Source: CAYQEC01 sp964416425 (GTDB lineage: Bacteria > Actinomycetota > Acidimicrobiia > Spongiisociales > UBA5794). From it: 64,000 nt of DNA. A program made the translations under genes and the position numbers. Numbering within the stretch: the stretch's first letter is position 1; each line of letters starts with the position of its first letter. The DNA lies in contig CAYQEC010000001.1 of assembly GCA_964416425.1 (NCBI GenBank), forward strand, positions 62,001 through 126,000, read 5' to 3'. Below, one piece after another: positions 46,036 to 54,382 of this stretch. The notes under the pieces were generated by a model that did not search any database, was not told the origin of the DNA, and saw nothing but the letters and a program-made list of their open reading frames with translations.

Positions 46036-46993
46036 CGCCGGGCACCGTCGCGGTGGCGCGGCTTCCGGCCACCGCCGGAATCAGCTCGACCCGATCCCGG
46101 GTGACGTGCACGAGGAGGTCGGAGAGCATGCCGAGCACGGCCAGGGCGAGTCCGAATCCGAGAATCACGACCGTGTTCGTTCCCACCCGGAAGTGCTTGT
46201 CGAACATGTCGTAGACCAGCTTGACGCCCCCCACCGTCAGCAGGGTCGCCGCCGGGGGCATGATGGCCTTGAGCGGCTGGTACGACAGCACGAGACGAAC
46301 CACCTGCAGCAGGTAGCGGCGGGTGTCCTTCCACCAGTGGAACTTGGACTCTCCCGCCCGCGCCCCGTAGTCGATGGGGACGTACTTGATGGAGTAGCCG
46401 TTGGAGAGGAACGTCATCGTCAGCGTTGTCACGCACGAAAAGCCGCGAGGCAGCAGGTAGACGAACTGCCGTCCGACGTCGCGCCGGAAGGCGCGGAACC
46501 CCGAGTTGAGGTCGGGGATGGCGACCCCGGTCAGGTAGCTCGCCAGCTTCCTGATGAACCACTTGGCCGGCCGGCGCAGCAGCTTGACCGTACCCTCCTC
46601 GCTCCGCCGGGCGCCCACCACCTGGTCGTACCCGTCGAGCTCGGCGACGAGCGCCGGGATCTCGTCGTTGGGGTAGGTCATGTCGACGTCGGTCCACACC
46701 ACGACCCGTCCCCGGGCGGCCAACGTGCCGTACTTGCGGCATGATCCCGAGCCACGGTTGGAGGCGAACCGGAGGAGCCGGATCCCGTCGGTGTCCCGCA
46801 GGATGGCGCCGGAGCCGTCGGTGGAGCCGTCGTCCACCACCAGGATCTCGTAGCGGTAGGGCGAGGCCTCCATCGCGGCCCGGATGCGGTCGATCTCCGT
46901 CCGGAGGTGCCCCGCCTCGTTGAACACCGGAAGCACGATCGTGACGTCGAGCTGCGGTGGGCCGTCGAAGGCCCCTTCGATCATCTCGGCCAT
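46025..46993 (-). CDS. Family 2 glycosyltransferase (polyprenyl-phosphate sugar transferase type)
   Basis: 322 residues from ATG 46993, chosen for TGAGGAT five bases upstream; the frame stays open 38 codons further back through an odd Cys-rich stretch. GT-A fold: TIVLPVFNEAGHL, ILVVDDGSTDGS, the metal-binding WTDVDMTYP and the acceptor region ESKFHWW, then two C-terminal helices. It resembles dolichol/undecaprenyl-phosphate sugar synthases that supply GT-C enzymes; the GT-C-like gene is two positions downstream, which fits. The 172 bases upstream hold a 6-bp inverted repeat (47052-47066) of unclear meaning. Confidence 0.9.
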   Translation of the reverse strand: MAEMIEGAFDGPPQLDVTIVLPVFNEAGHLRTEIDRIRAAMEASPYRYEILVVDDGSTDGSGAILRDTDGIRLLRFASNRGSGSCRKYGTLAARGRVVVWTDVDMTYPNDEIPALVAELDGYDQVVGARRSEEGTVKLLRRPAKWFIRKLASYLTGVAIPDLNSGFRAFRRDVGRQFVYLLPRGFSCVTTLTMTFLSNGYSIKYVPIDYGARAGESKFHWWKDTRRYLLQVVRLVLSYQPLKAIMPPAATLLTVGGVKLVYDMFDKHFRVGTNTVVILGFGLALAVLGMLSDLLVHVTRDRVELIPAVAGSRATATVPGDDD

Positions 46994-47165
46994 CGGATCC
47001 TCATCATTCGTCGGAGCGCCGGGAACCGCGGCGCAGCATACGCACACCAGCGATCCCGACGGGATCATGCACTCGCACCGAATTCCTTCGGTCCGGGTTC
47101 CGAGCACCTTGACGATCTCCGGGCGACCCCCCGGCGCCGCCGGTGACAGTCTGCGCCGGCGTCCC

Positions 47166-48071
47166 TCACCCCGCCGGTGACGTCTCGGAGCCGGGGCGGG
47201 CGATCGGGGCTCTCACCAGGTTCCCCCACTCGGTCCACGACCCGTCGTAGTTGACGACGTCACGGAACCCCAGCAGGGCGCTGAGCACGAACCAGGTGTG
47301 CGCCGAGCGCTCCCCGATGCGGCAGTAGATGACGATGCTGTCGTCGGGATCGAGGCCGACCTCGTCCTGGTAGACAGAACGCAGCGCGGTGGCGGGCAGG
47401 AACGTGCCGTCCTCGGCGACCGCCCGCTTCCAGGGCACGTTGCGGGCCCCCGGGATGTGGCCGCCCCGCAGCGCCCCCTCCTGTGGGTAGCCCGACATGT
47501 GGAGCAGCTCGCCGCGGTACTCCTCCGGTGACCGCACGTCAACGAGGGGGCGGGCGGCGGTGAGGTGCGCCAGCACGTCGTCGCGGAAGGCCCGGATCGG
47601 GGCGTCGGCCCGCTCCACGACCGGGTATTCGGTGTGTTGCGGCACAGTGGCGCCCGTGGTGAGGGAACGCCCCTCGGCGATCCACTTCTGGCGCCCGCCG
47701 TCGAGCAGCCGGAGCCGCTCGTGCCCGAACAGCCGGAACACCCACAGGGCGTACGCCGCCCACCAGTTGAAGTTGTCACCGTAGAAGAGCACGGTGGAAT
47801 CCCGGGCGACGCCCTTCTCGCTCATGAGCCCGGCGAAGGCGGCTCCGTCCAGGTAGTCCCGTCGCACCGGGTCCTGCAGGTCGGTGTGCCAGTCGATCTT
47901 GACCGCGCCGGGGATGTGCCCGGTCTCGTACAGCAGCACGTCCTCGTCCGACTCGACCACGACCAGCCCGGGGTCGTCGAGATGGTCGGCGAGCCAGGAG
48001 GTGGTGACGAGCATCTCAGGATGGGCGTAGCCGCGATCCTCGGCGCCGGCGTCGACTGGGATGTCGCCCAT
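47166..48071 (-). CDS. sseA: Thiosulfate/mercaptopyruvate sulfurtransferase (two rhodanese domains)
   Basis: 301 residues from ATG 48071 with AAAGGA upstream. Tandem rhodanese domains; the N-terminal one has Asp (GDNFNWW) in place of the catalytic Cys and is inactive, while the C-terminal one has the Cys in IYCRIGERS. It moves sulfane sulfur to cyanide or thiol acceptors. It diverges from sufE across an 80-base region with a dyad site, and in actinobacteria the two genes are often neighbours, so a link in sulfur supply for cluster assembly is plausible. Confidence 0.92.
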   Translation of the reverse strand: MGDIPVDAGAEDRGYAHPEMLVTTSWLADHLDDPGLVVVESDEDVLLYETGHIPGAVKIDWHTDLQDPVRRDYLDGAAFAGLMSEKGVARDSTVLFYGDNFNWWAAYALWVFRLFGHERLRLLDGGRQKWIAEGRSLTTGATVPQHTEYPVVERADAPIRAFRDDVLAHLTAARPLVDVRSPEEYRGELLHMSGYPQEGALRGGHIPGARNVPWKRAVAEDGTFLPATALRSVYQDEVGLDPDDSIVIYCRIGERSAHTWFVLSALLGFRDVVNYDGSWTEWGNLVRAPIARPGSETSPAG

Positions 48072-48115
48072 GCCTATCCTTTCCTGGCGGACACTCGCCG
48101 CACACGACTCTTTTA

Positions 48116-48137
48116 CCCTATACGGATAGGGAATAGT
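48116..48137. promoter_or_regulatory. Dyad and GGGAATAGT motif between sseA and sufE
   Basis: A 6-bp inverted repeat CCCTAT/ATAGGG with a 4-base loop (48116-48131) lies in the shared divergent region, overlapping GGGAATAGT (48129-48137). The same nine bases occur in the sufB upstream region (61258-61266, minus strand). AATAGT could be a -10 element; the dyad could bind a regulator acting on both genes. Confidence 0.4.
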
Positions 48138-48151
48138 AGAGAATCAGGTTC

Positions 48152-48604
48152 ATGTCTCGACCGGTGCCGGAAGCACTGCAGCGCCTCATCGACCTGTTCG
48201 CCGCCAGCCCCAAGGCGGTGAAGATCCAGGCGATGGTCGACTACGCCAACCGGCTCGCCGATCCTCCCCCGTCGCTGGCGAGGACCGAGGTGCTGAAGAG
48301 GGTCCACGAGTGCCAGACGCCGTTCTTCGTCGCCGCCGAGCTGGCGCCGGGGGACCGAGTGCTGCTCTACTTCGACGTGCCCCGGGAGTCCCCCACCATG
48401 CGTGGATTCGCCGGCATCCTGGCCGACGGCCTGCGGACCGCCACCGCTCAGCAGATCCTCGACCTCTCCCCCGCCTTCTACGTGGCGATGGGTCTCGAGG
48501 AGGTCGTCAGCCCGCTGCGGCTGCGCGGCATGGCCGCCATCGTGGCCACCATCCAGGCGCAGCTGCGAAGGGCCCTCGGCGCCGAGGCCGCCGCTCCGTC
48601 CTGA
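48152..48604 (+). CDS. sufE: SufE sulfur-acceptor protein
   Basis: 150 residues. The sulfur-accepting Cys is in VHECQTPFFV, and ESPTMRGFAGIL is the other family hallmark. It stimulates SufS and hands sulfur to the SufBCD scaffold. SufS normally works with either SufE or SufU; here both are encoded about 8 kb apart. It is transcribed divergently from sseA. Confidence 0.93.
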   Translation: MSRPVPEALQRLIDLFAASPKAVKIQAMVDYANRLADPPPSLARTEVLKRVHECQTPFFVAAELAPGDRVLLYFDVPRESPTMRGFAGILADGLRTATAQQILDLSPAFYVAMGLEEVVSPLRLRGMAAIVATIQAQLRRALGAEAAAPS

Positions 48605-48610
48605 GCCAGC

Positions 48611-50002
48611 TCAGGAAATGACCCCGCCCTCGGTCATGCGCTTGATGTCGAGCAGGTCGTCGACCTGTTCGGCGCTGAGCCAACCCTTCTCGACGACGAT
48701 GTCCCGCACGTTGCGCCCGGAGGCGAACGCCTCCTTGGCGGCGATGGCGCCCTTGTCGTAGCCGATGTGCGGGTTGAGGGCGGTCACCACGATGATGCTG
48801 CGCTCGACCAGCTCTCGGGCCCGCTCCACGTCGGCTTCGATCCCTTCGACACACCGGCTGTGGAAGGTGGCGGCGGCCTGTGCCAGCAACGCCACCGACT
48901 CCAGCAGGTTGTGGGCAATGACCGGCATCATGACGTTGAGCTCGAAGTTGCCGTTGGCGCCGCCCCACGTGATGGTGGCGTCGTTGCCGATCACCTGAGC
49001 CGCCACCTGCATCACCATCTCGGCCATCACCGGATTGACCTTCCCGGGCATGATCGACGACCCGGGCTGGAGGGAGGGGAGCCGGATCTCGGTGATGCCG
49101 GTGCGGGGGCCGCTGGAGAGCCAGCGCAGGTCGTTGGCGATCTTGAACAGCGACACCGCCACCGTCTTGAGGGCTCCCGAGGCGTTGATGGCGGCGTCCT
49201 TGGCGGCCTGGGCCTCGAAGTGGTCGTCGGCCTCCCGGAGCGGGTATCCCGTGATGCGGGCCATGTCGGCGATGACCGCGGCGGCGAAGCCCTCCGGGGC
49301 GTTGAGGCCGGTCCCCACCGCGGTGCCGCCCAGGGCCAGCTCCTCCAGCTCGGGAAGGACCTTCTCGAGGCGCTCCACCCCCTTGCGGACCTGGGTGGCG
49401 TACCCGCCGAACTCCTGGCCCAGCGTCACCGGGGTGGCATCCATGAGGTGGGTCCTCCCGGACTTGACGACGTCGGCGAACTCGGACGCCTTGGCCTCGA
49501 GGGCGCCGCCGAGGCCCTGCAGCGCCGGCACGAGGTCCTCGCGCAGGGCCGCCACCGCCGCCACGTGGATGGCGGCCGGGATGACGTCGTTGGAGGACTG
49601 CCCGAAGTTGACGTGGTCGTTGGGGTGGACGAGGCGCGCCTCCCGGTCGCCCCCGAGTAGTTCCCCCGCCCGGTGGGCGATGACCTCGTTGGCGTTGGTG
49701 TTCGTCGACGTCCCCGAACCGGTCTGGAAGATGTCGAGAACGAACTGGTCGTCGAGCGCCCCGTCCCGCACTTCGTCGGCGGCCGCCGCGATCGCCTCCG
49801 CCTTGGCGGCCTCGACGTAGCCGGCCGGCCCGGCCACCCGGGCCGCCGAGCCCTTGAGCAGGCCCAAGGCCCAGATGAAGCGCCGGCTGAACCGGAGATT
49901 CGAGATCGGGAAGTTCTCGACCGCTCGCTGGGTGGAAGCCCCGTAGAGCGCGTCGTCGGGGACCTGAACCTCGCCCATGGAGTCACGTTCGGTGCGCATC
50001 AT
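48611..50002 (-). CDS. fumC: Class II fumarate hydratase
   Basis: 463 residues from ATG 50002 with AGGGG upstream. The superfamily signature GSSIMPGKVNP (SS loop with catalytic Ser) is complete, and TGSGTSTNTNANEV, NDHVNFGQSSND and SGRTHLMDATPVTLGQEF favour fumarase over aspartase. It interconverts fumarate and malate in the TCA cycle and needs no iron-sulfur cluster. It is 54 bases downstream of the second sirtuin gene and is the last of the minus-strand run starting at sufD. Confidence 0.93.
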   Translation of the reverse strand: MMRTERDSMGEVQVPDDALYGASTQRAVENFPISNLRFSRRFIWALGLLKGSAARVAGPAGYVEAAKAEAIAAAADEVRDGALDDQFVLDIFQTGSGTSTNTNANEVIAHRAGELLGGDREARLVHPNDHVNFGQSSNDVIPAAIHVAAVAALREDLVPALQGLGGALEAKASEFADVVKSGRTHLMDATPVTLGQEFGGYATQVRKGVERLEKVLPELEELALGGTAVGTGLNAPEGFAAAVIADMARITGYPLREADDHFEAQAAKDAAINASGALKTVAVSLFKIANDLRWLSSGPRTGITEIRLPSLQPGSSIMPGKVNPVMAEMVMQVAAQVIGNDATITWGGANGNFELNVMMPVIAHNLLESVALLAQAAATFHSRCVEGIEADVERARELVERSIIVVTALNPHIGYDKGAIAAKEAFASGRNVRDIVVEKGWLSAEQVDDLLDIKRMTEGGVIS

Positions 50003-50056
50003 CAACCCCTGGTGATCGTGATTTGAGACGTCTTCGAGCTTAGGCCGCGGCGCCTT

Positions 50057-50851
50057 TCAAGGCCGTGCCAGCGCTGCCCTCACCGCGGCCGGGAAGATCT
50101 CGTCGACGTCGCCTTCGATGCGGAGGCACACCTCGTCGCGACGATCGTGGTCGGTGGCTCCCCGGTTGACGATGACGTAGGGGATGCCGCGCCCGGCGGC
50201 CCGCAGCGGGATCGACGCCGCCGGCTGCACCGACAGGGTCGAGCCGAGGGCGACGGCGAAGTCGCAGCGATCGGCGGCGGCGAGCGCCCGTGCCAGGTCG
50301 CCGGGCCGCAGATCCTGTCCAAAGCTGACCGTGGCTGGCTTCAGGTAGCCGCCACAGTCGCAGCGAGGCGGCTCACCGGTGGCAGCAAAACGGGCGAAAT
50401 GGGGAGCGGGATCGGAGCGGGCGCCGCAGCGCTGGCACTCGACCTCACGGGTGGTGCCATGGACCTCGACGAGCCGCCGGGGCGAGGTACCCGCTGCGGC
50501 GTGGAGACCGTCGACGTTCTGGGTGACCACCATCTCGAGCCGGCCCGCCCGTTCCAGATCGACGACGGCGTGGTGCACCGCGTTGGGCCGGGCATCCCCG
50601 AACTGCTCCCGGTCCTCGAGCTTCTCCTGCCAGTAGCGGCGCCGCGCCGCGTCGGATCGCAGGAAGTCCTCGTAGAGCACCGAGGTGCGGGTCGTCCAGA
50701 CCCCGTGGGGCCCGCGGTAGTCGGGGATCCCGCTGGCGGTGGAGACCCCGGCGCCGGTGAACACGAGGATCCGGCTCGCCCGGGCGATCAGGTCGGCGAG
50801 TCGCCCGGGGTCGGAGTCGTCGCCTTGCCGGATTGCCTCCCGGTCGGTCAT
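50057..50851 (-). CDS. SIR2-family NAD-dependent protein deacylase (second copy)
   Basis: 264 residues. GAGVSTASGIPDYRG, QNVDGLH, the catalytic His in VEVHGTT, GSTLSVQPA and zinc Cys CQRC plus the close pair CDC are present. Compared with the sirtuin at 18131 it has Tyr for Phe in the PDYR/PDFR loop and a different zinc ribbon, so the two belong to different subgroups and probably differ in acyl preference or target. It lies between sufC2 and fumC on one strand. Confidence 0.92.
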   Translation of the reverse strand: MTDREAIRQGDDSDPGRLADLIARASRILVFTGAGVSTASGIPDYRGPHGVWTTRTSVLYEDFLRSDAARRRYWQEKLEDREQFGDARPNAVHHAVVDLERAGRLEMVVTQNVDGLHAAAGTSPRRLVEVHGTTREVECQRCGARSDPAPHFARFAATGEPPRCDCGGYLKPATVSFGQDLRPGDLARALAAADRCDFAVALGSTLSVQPAASIPLRAAGRGIPYVIVNRGATDHDRRDEVCLRIEGDVDEIFPAAVRAALARP

Positions 50852-50904
50852 CGCGGGCTCCCGCTCTCCTGATCGCTTGCCCGGCGGCGGAGCCTCCCCT
50901 TCCC

Positions 50905-51675
50905 TCAGGGGAGCTCCGTGAAGGGATCGTCGCTCCCGGGCCCCGCCGTGGCGAGGCCCAGCTCGCGCCGCACCTCGTCGTAGCCCTTGGCCTCCAGCTC
51001 CTCGGCGATGTCGGCGCCGCCGCTGCGCACCACCCGGCCGTCGATCATGACGTGGATCCGATCGGGATGCATGTAGCGGAGGATGCGGCTGTAGTGGGTG
51101 ATGAGCACCACTCCGATCCGGTCGGAGCGGAGCGCCTCGACCATGGCTGCCACCTCACGCACCGCGTCGATGTCGAGCCCGGAGTCGATCTCGTCGAGGA
51201 TCGCCACCGTGGGGCCGGCGACGGCGAGCTGGAACATCTCGGATCGTTTCTTCTCCCCGCCGGACAGGCCGCTGTTGACCGCTCTCCCCCGGAACTGCTC
51301 CATCCCGAGGTGTTCCGCGGCCGCTTCCACCCGGGCCCCGAATCCGTCACCGGCCGCCGCCCCCATCTCGGCGACGAGGTCGTCGAGGGTCACGCCCGGG
51401 ATCTCCAGCGGGTACTGGAACGCCTCGAACAACCCGGCGCGGGCCCGCTCGTCCACCGGCAGGCCCATGATCTCGACCCCGCCGATCCGGGCGGATCCGG
51501 CCGCGGTGTATTCGGCCTTCCCCATGAGCACGTGGCACAGCGTCGACTTGCCCGAGCCATTGGGCCCCATCAGGGCGTGGATCTCGCCGAACGGGACCTC
51601 GAGGTCGACGCCCTTGAGGATCTGGAGGTCGCCGAGCCCGGCCGTGACCCCGTCCACCACCAGTGCCGCTGTCAT
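50905..51675 (-). CDS. sufC: Iron-sulfur assembly ATPase SufC (copy 2, with sufD)
   Basis: 256 residues. Walker A GPNGSGKST, Q-loop FQYPLEIPGV, signature LSGGEKKRSE, Walker B VAILDEIDSGLDID and switch His in ITHYSRIL. It differs from copy 1 in most variable positions and has a longer C-terminus. It is coupled to the Rieske gene (ATGA) and through it to sufD, the usual actinobacterial order SufD-Rieske-SufC, so this is the likely canonical partner of SufBD. Confidence 0.94.
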   Translation of the reverse strand: MTAALVVDGVTAGLGDLQILKGVDLEVPFGEIHALMGPNGSGKSTLCHVLMGKAEYTAAGSARIGGVEIMGLPVDERARAGLFEAFQYPLEIPGVTLDDLVAEMGAAAGDGFGARVEAAAEHLGMEQFRGRAVNSGLSGGEKKRSEMFQLAVAGPTVAILDEIDSGLDIDAVREVAAMVEALRSDRIGVVLITHYSRILRYMHPDRIHVMIDGRVVRSGGADIAEELEAKGYDEVRRELGLATAGPGSDDPFTELP

Positions 51676-51998
51676 GACGCCACCTCCGGCTCGAGGGCGA
51701 GCATGATCTCGCCGTCCACCACCTCGACCGGGTACACCGGTACCGGGCGGGTCGCCGGGAGCGACTCGGGCTCCCCGGTGCGCAGGTCGAATTCGGAGCC
51801 GTGCCGGGGGCATTCCACCTCGGTGTCGAACACCTCGCCCTCGGCGAGCGACGCCTCGGCGTGGCTGCAGCGATCACCGATGGCGAATACCTCGCCGCCG
51901 ACGCGGAAGAGGGCGATGCGATGGTCGCCGATCTCGACCCGTACCCCCCGGCCCTCCGGGAGGTCGGTGAGGGCGGCGACACGGATGCGATCCATCAC
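51672..51998 (-). CDS. Rieske-type [2Fe-2S] ferredoxin of the SUF operon
   Basis: 108 residues with cluster ligands CSH (about 44-46) and CPRHG (about 63-67), Cys-X-His each. It is a soluble single-domain Rieske ferredoxin like those of non-heme dioxygenases, but located between sufD and sufC2 with four-base overlaps at both ends. In actinobacterial SUF operons such a protein is common; it may supply electrons to cluster assembly. Its precise role is not established. Confidence 0.92.
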   Translation of the reverse strand: MMDRIRVAALTDLPEGRGVRVEIGDHRIALFRVGGEVFAIGDRCSHAEASLAEGEVFDTEVECPRHGSEFDLRTGEPESLPATRPVPVYPVEVVDGEIMLALEPEVAS

Positions 51999-53275
51999 AC
52001 CCTCCCCTCACGCTGGGCGGCGGCGTACTTGCGGTTGATGGAGCGGCGCACCGGGTCGACCGCGACCGGCTCCGGGAACCGCGCCAGCACCTGTTCGAAG
52101 AAGCCGCGCACCTGGAGGCGGTCGGCCCGCTCCCGATCGAGGCCCCGGCTCATCAGGTAGTAGCGCTGGTCGTCGTCGAGAGGACCCATCGTCGAGCCGT
52201 GACCGCAGCGGACGTCGTTGGCGAGGATCTCGAGGTTGGGCACCGACTGGGCCGAGGCCCCGTCGGAGAGGATCAGGTTGCGGTTGGTCTGGAAGGCGTC
52301 GGTGCGCTGGGCGGACTCGTCGATGCGGATCATGCCGGTGAACACCGAGAGGGCCTGGTCCTCGACGGCGCCCTTGAGGAGCATGTCACTGTTGGTGTTG
52401 GTTCCGGCATGGTGCATCGTGTAGCGGTAGTCGAGGACCTGCTGCTGCTCCCCGAAGTAGGCCCCGAGCACCTCGGCCGACGAGCCCGCTCCCTCCAGAT
52501 CGACCGCGAGGCGGAGTCGGGACAGCCTGGCGCCGAGACCGGCCTCGCCGAGCACGAGGCTGCCGTCACGTCCCACCACCACCCGGGTCTGGGCGATGGC
52601 CTGGGTCCCGTAGCCCCACTCCTGCACCACGGTGAGGCGGAGCCGGGCATTGTCGCCCACCCATGTCTCGAGGTGGGGGACGACCAGGGCCGGGGTGTCG
52701 GAGGCTGAGTGATAGAGCAGCACGAGCGACGCCGTCGCCGAAGCCTCCAGCACCACCGTGAGGTGCGGGAACGACACCACCCCGCCGGTGGCGGCCTGGA
52801 CGTCGATCAGCAGCGGGGCGCCGGGATCGGTCCGCTCCGGAACGTGCACCAGCACCCCGTCCTGCATGAAGGCGTGGTGGGCGGCGGTGAACTTGTCGAG
52901 ATCCGGCGGGATCCCGGTGCCGAGACGGGACTGCAGCACCGCGGCGTGGTCCACCACCGCAGTGGCGAGCGGTGCGATGGTCGCCGGGCCCGGGTTGTCG
53001 ATCTCGGTGGTGAAGCCGTCGATGATGGTGGCGCGTCCCGCCACGTCGCCGAGGGAGGGGACGTCGTCGGCGACAGGAACGGGGGCCCCGGGGGCCTCCG
53101 CCGTGATGAAGTCATCGAGGTCGAAATCGAGGTCGACGTACCGCCACATCTCCTCACGGGAGGTCGGCATCGAGAGCTTGCCGTAGAGCTCGGCCGCGTC
53201 GGCGCGGCGCCCGGCAACCCAGTCGGGATCGGCGGCGCCGGCGCGTGTCAAGGGCTTCGATTCGAGAGGTGCCAA
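51995..53275 (-). CDS. sufD: Iron-sulfur assembly protein SufD
   Basis: 426 residues from TTG 53275 with AGGAAA upstream. N-terminal helical part, then the SufBD beta-helix core; the C-terminal segment VRCGHGSTMGPLDDDQRYYLMSRGL carries the Cys and His implicated in cluster building at the SufB-SufD interface. It heads the sufD-Rieske-sufC2 unit. SufB, its obligatory partner, is encoded 6.5 kb upstream on the same strand, separated by cydAB, udg and other genes. Confidence 0.94.
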   Translation of the reverse strand: MAPLESKPLTRAGAADPDWVAGRRADAAELYGKLSMPTSREEMWRYVDLDFDLDDFITAEAPGAPVPVADDVPSLGDVAGRATIIDGFTTEIDNPGPATIAPLATAVVDHAAVLQSRLGTGIPPDLDKFTAAHHAFMQDGVLVHVPERTDPGAPLLIDVQAATGGVVSFPHLTVVLEASATASLVLLYHSASDTPALVVPHLETWVGDNARLRLTVVQEWGYGTQAIAQTRVVVGRDGSLVLGEAGLGARLSRLRLAVDLEGAGSSAEVLGAYFGEQQQVLDYRYTMHHAGTNTNSDMLLKGAVEDQALSVFTGMIRIDESAQRTDAFQTNRNLILSDGASAQSVPNLEILANDVRCGHGSTMGPLDDDQRYYLMSRGLDRERADRLQVRGFFEQVLARFPEPVAVDPVRRSINRKYAAAQREGRV

Positions 53276-53362
53276 GGGTTTCCTGCTCCCTGTCGCGGGA
53301 GGCCGAGCCTACCGCCTCCCCTGACCTACCGAAAGCCGCTCCTGGCGGGCCTGTGGCCCGTC

Positions 53363-54382
53363 TCAGGGATCGGCGCGCTCCAGCGGCCCGCTCCCCTTGA
53401 AGAGGCTGAAGAGCAGCACGAGGGCCGGTACCAGCAGCACCGCCCCGGCCACGATCGACCACGCCATCGTGGTCAGCACGGTGGAAGACGCCTTGGCGGC
53501 GTCGATGGTGAGATTCGGGGGCACCAGCAGCGGGTACTGCGCCAGGGCCCATCCCGACACGACGGCGCCCACCGCCCCGGCGGCGGTGACGGCGGCGAGG
53601 GTCCAGCGACGGCGCCACGACGCCGCCAGCGACATCAACCCGGAGACCGCCGAGACGATGATGAGCGGCCAGGCACGCTCCTTGAAGCCCTCCCACACGT
53701 CGGGGGCGTCGCGGGCGACCAGTACGATGCCGGCGGCCGCCATCACTCCCACCCAGGCCCCGGTAACGAGGGCGCGGAGGCGCCAGCGGCTCGTCAGGGT
53801 CTCGGCCTTGCGCATCGCGGCCTCCCGGGTGAGGTAGACCGCCGCCAGGTAGGCGCACACCCCGACGGCGAAGAAGGCGCCGAAGATGGACGTCGGCGAG
53901 ATCCAGCCGGTGAGGTAGCTGCCGGAGAAGTGACCGGAGGTGTCGACCTCGAGCCCGGAGGCGATGGCGCCGGCCGAGGCTCCGAGGAAGAACGGGGCCG
54001 CGGTCGAGGCGAGGGCGAACACCCCTCCCCACAGGGTCTCCTGGCGAAGGTGTCCCGCCATCTGGCTCCGGAAGGCGTAGCTCGCCCCGCGAAACACGAT
54101 CCCGCCGAGGGCGAGGAACAGGGGCAACCACAGCGCCTGGGTCAGCCCGGCGAAGGCGGGCGGGAAGCCGCTCCACAAGCCGACGATGACGAAGATGAGC
54201 CAGACGTGGTTCGCCTCCCACACCGGGCCGATTGCCCGGTAGATGAGAGCTCGCTCCTCGGCCGGCGCACGCAACGCGGTGTTGAACTCCCAGACCCCGC
54301 CGCCGAAGTCGGCTCCGCCGAGGACGGCGTACAGGGTCACCCCCGCCGTCATCACTCCGAGGATGAACAGCTCAGCCGACAC
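53363..54382 (-). CDS. cydB: Cytochrome bd quinol oxidase subunit II
   Basis: 339 residues, eight to nine membrane helices. The N-terminal LGGADFGGGVWEF and GPVWEANHVWLIF are the family hallmarks. It is the structural partner of CydA in the terminal oxidase that reduces oxygen to water with quinol. Its start lies 11 bases inside the end of cydA. The cydCD assembly exporter is not present in the window. Confidence 0.94.
   Translation of the reverse strand: MSAELFILGVMTAGVTLYAVLGGADFGGGVWEFNTALRAPAEERALIYRAIGPVWEANHVWLIFVIVGLWSGFPPAFAGLTQALWLPLFLALGGIVFRGASYAFRSQMAGHLRQETLWGGVFALASTAAPFFLGASAGAIASGLEVDTSGHFSGSYLTGWISPTSIFGAFFAVGVCAYLAAVYLTREAAMRKAETLTSRWRLRALVTGAWVGVMAAAGIVLVARDAPDVWEGFKERAWPLIIVSAVSGLMSLAASWRRRWTLAAVTAAGAVGAVVSGWALAQYPLLVPPNLTIDAAKASSTVLTTMAWSIVAGAVLLVPALVLLFSLFKGSGPLERADP

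Noticed and set aside
47052..47066. 6-bp inverted repeat GATCCC/GGGATC upstream of the GT2 gene
   Set aside because: Short and GC-rich, so likely by chance; no promoter element is aligned with it.
46994..47165. Possible tRNA or small RNA gene in one of the longer intergenic gaps
   Set aside because: No cloverleaf, CCA end or T-loop consensus found here or in the other gaps (1553-1736, 5398-5562, 35097-35225, 57981-58154).
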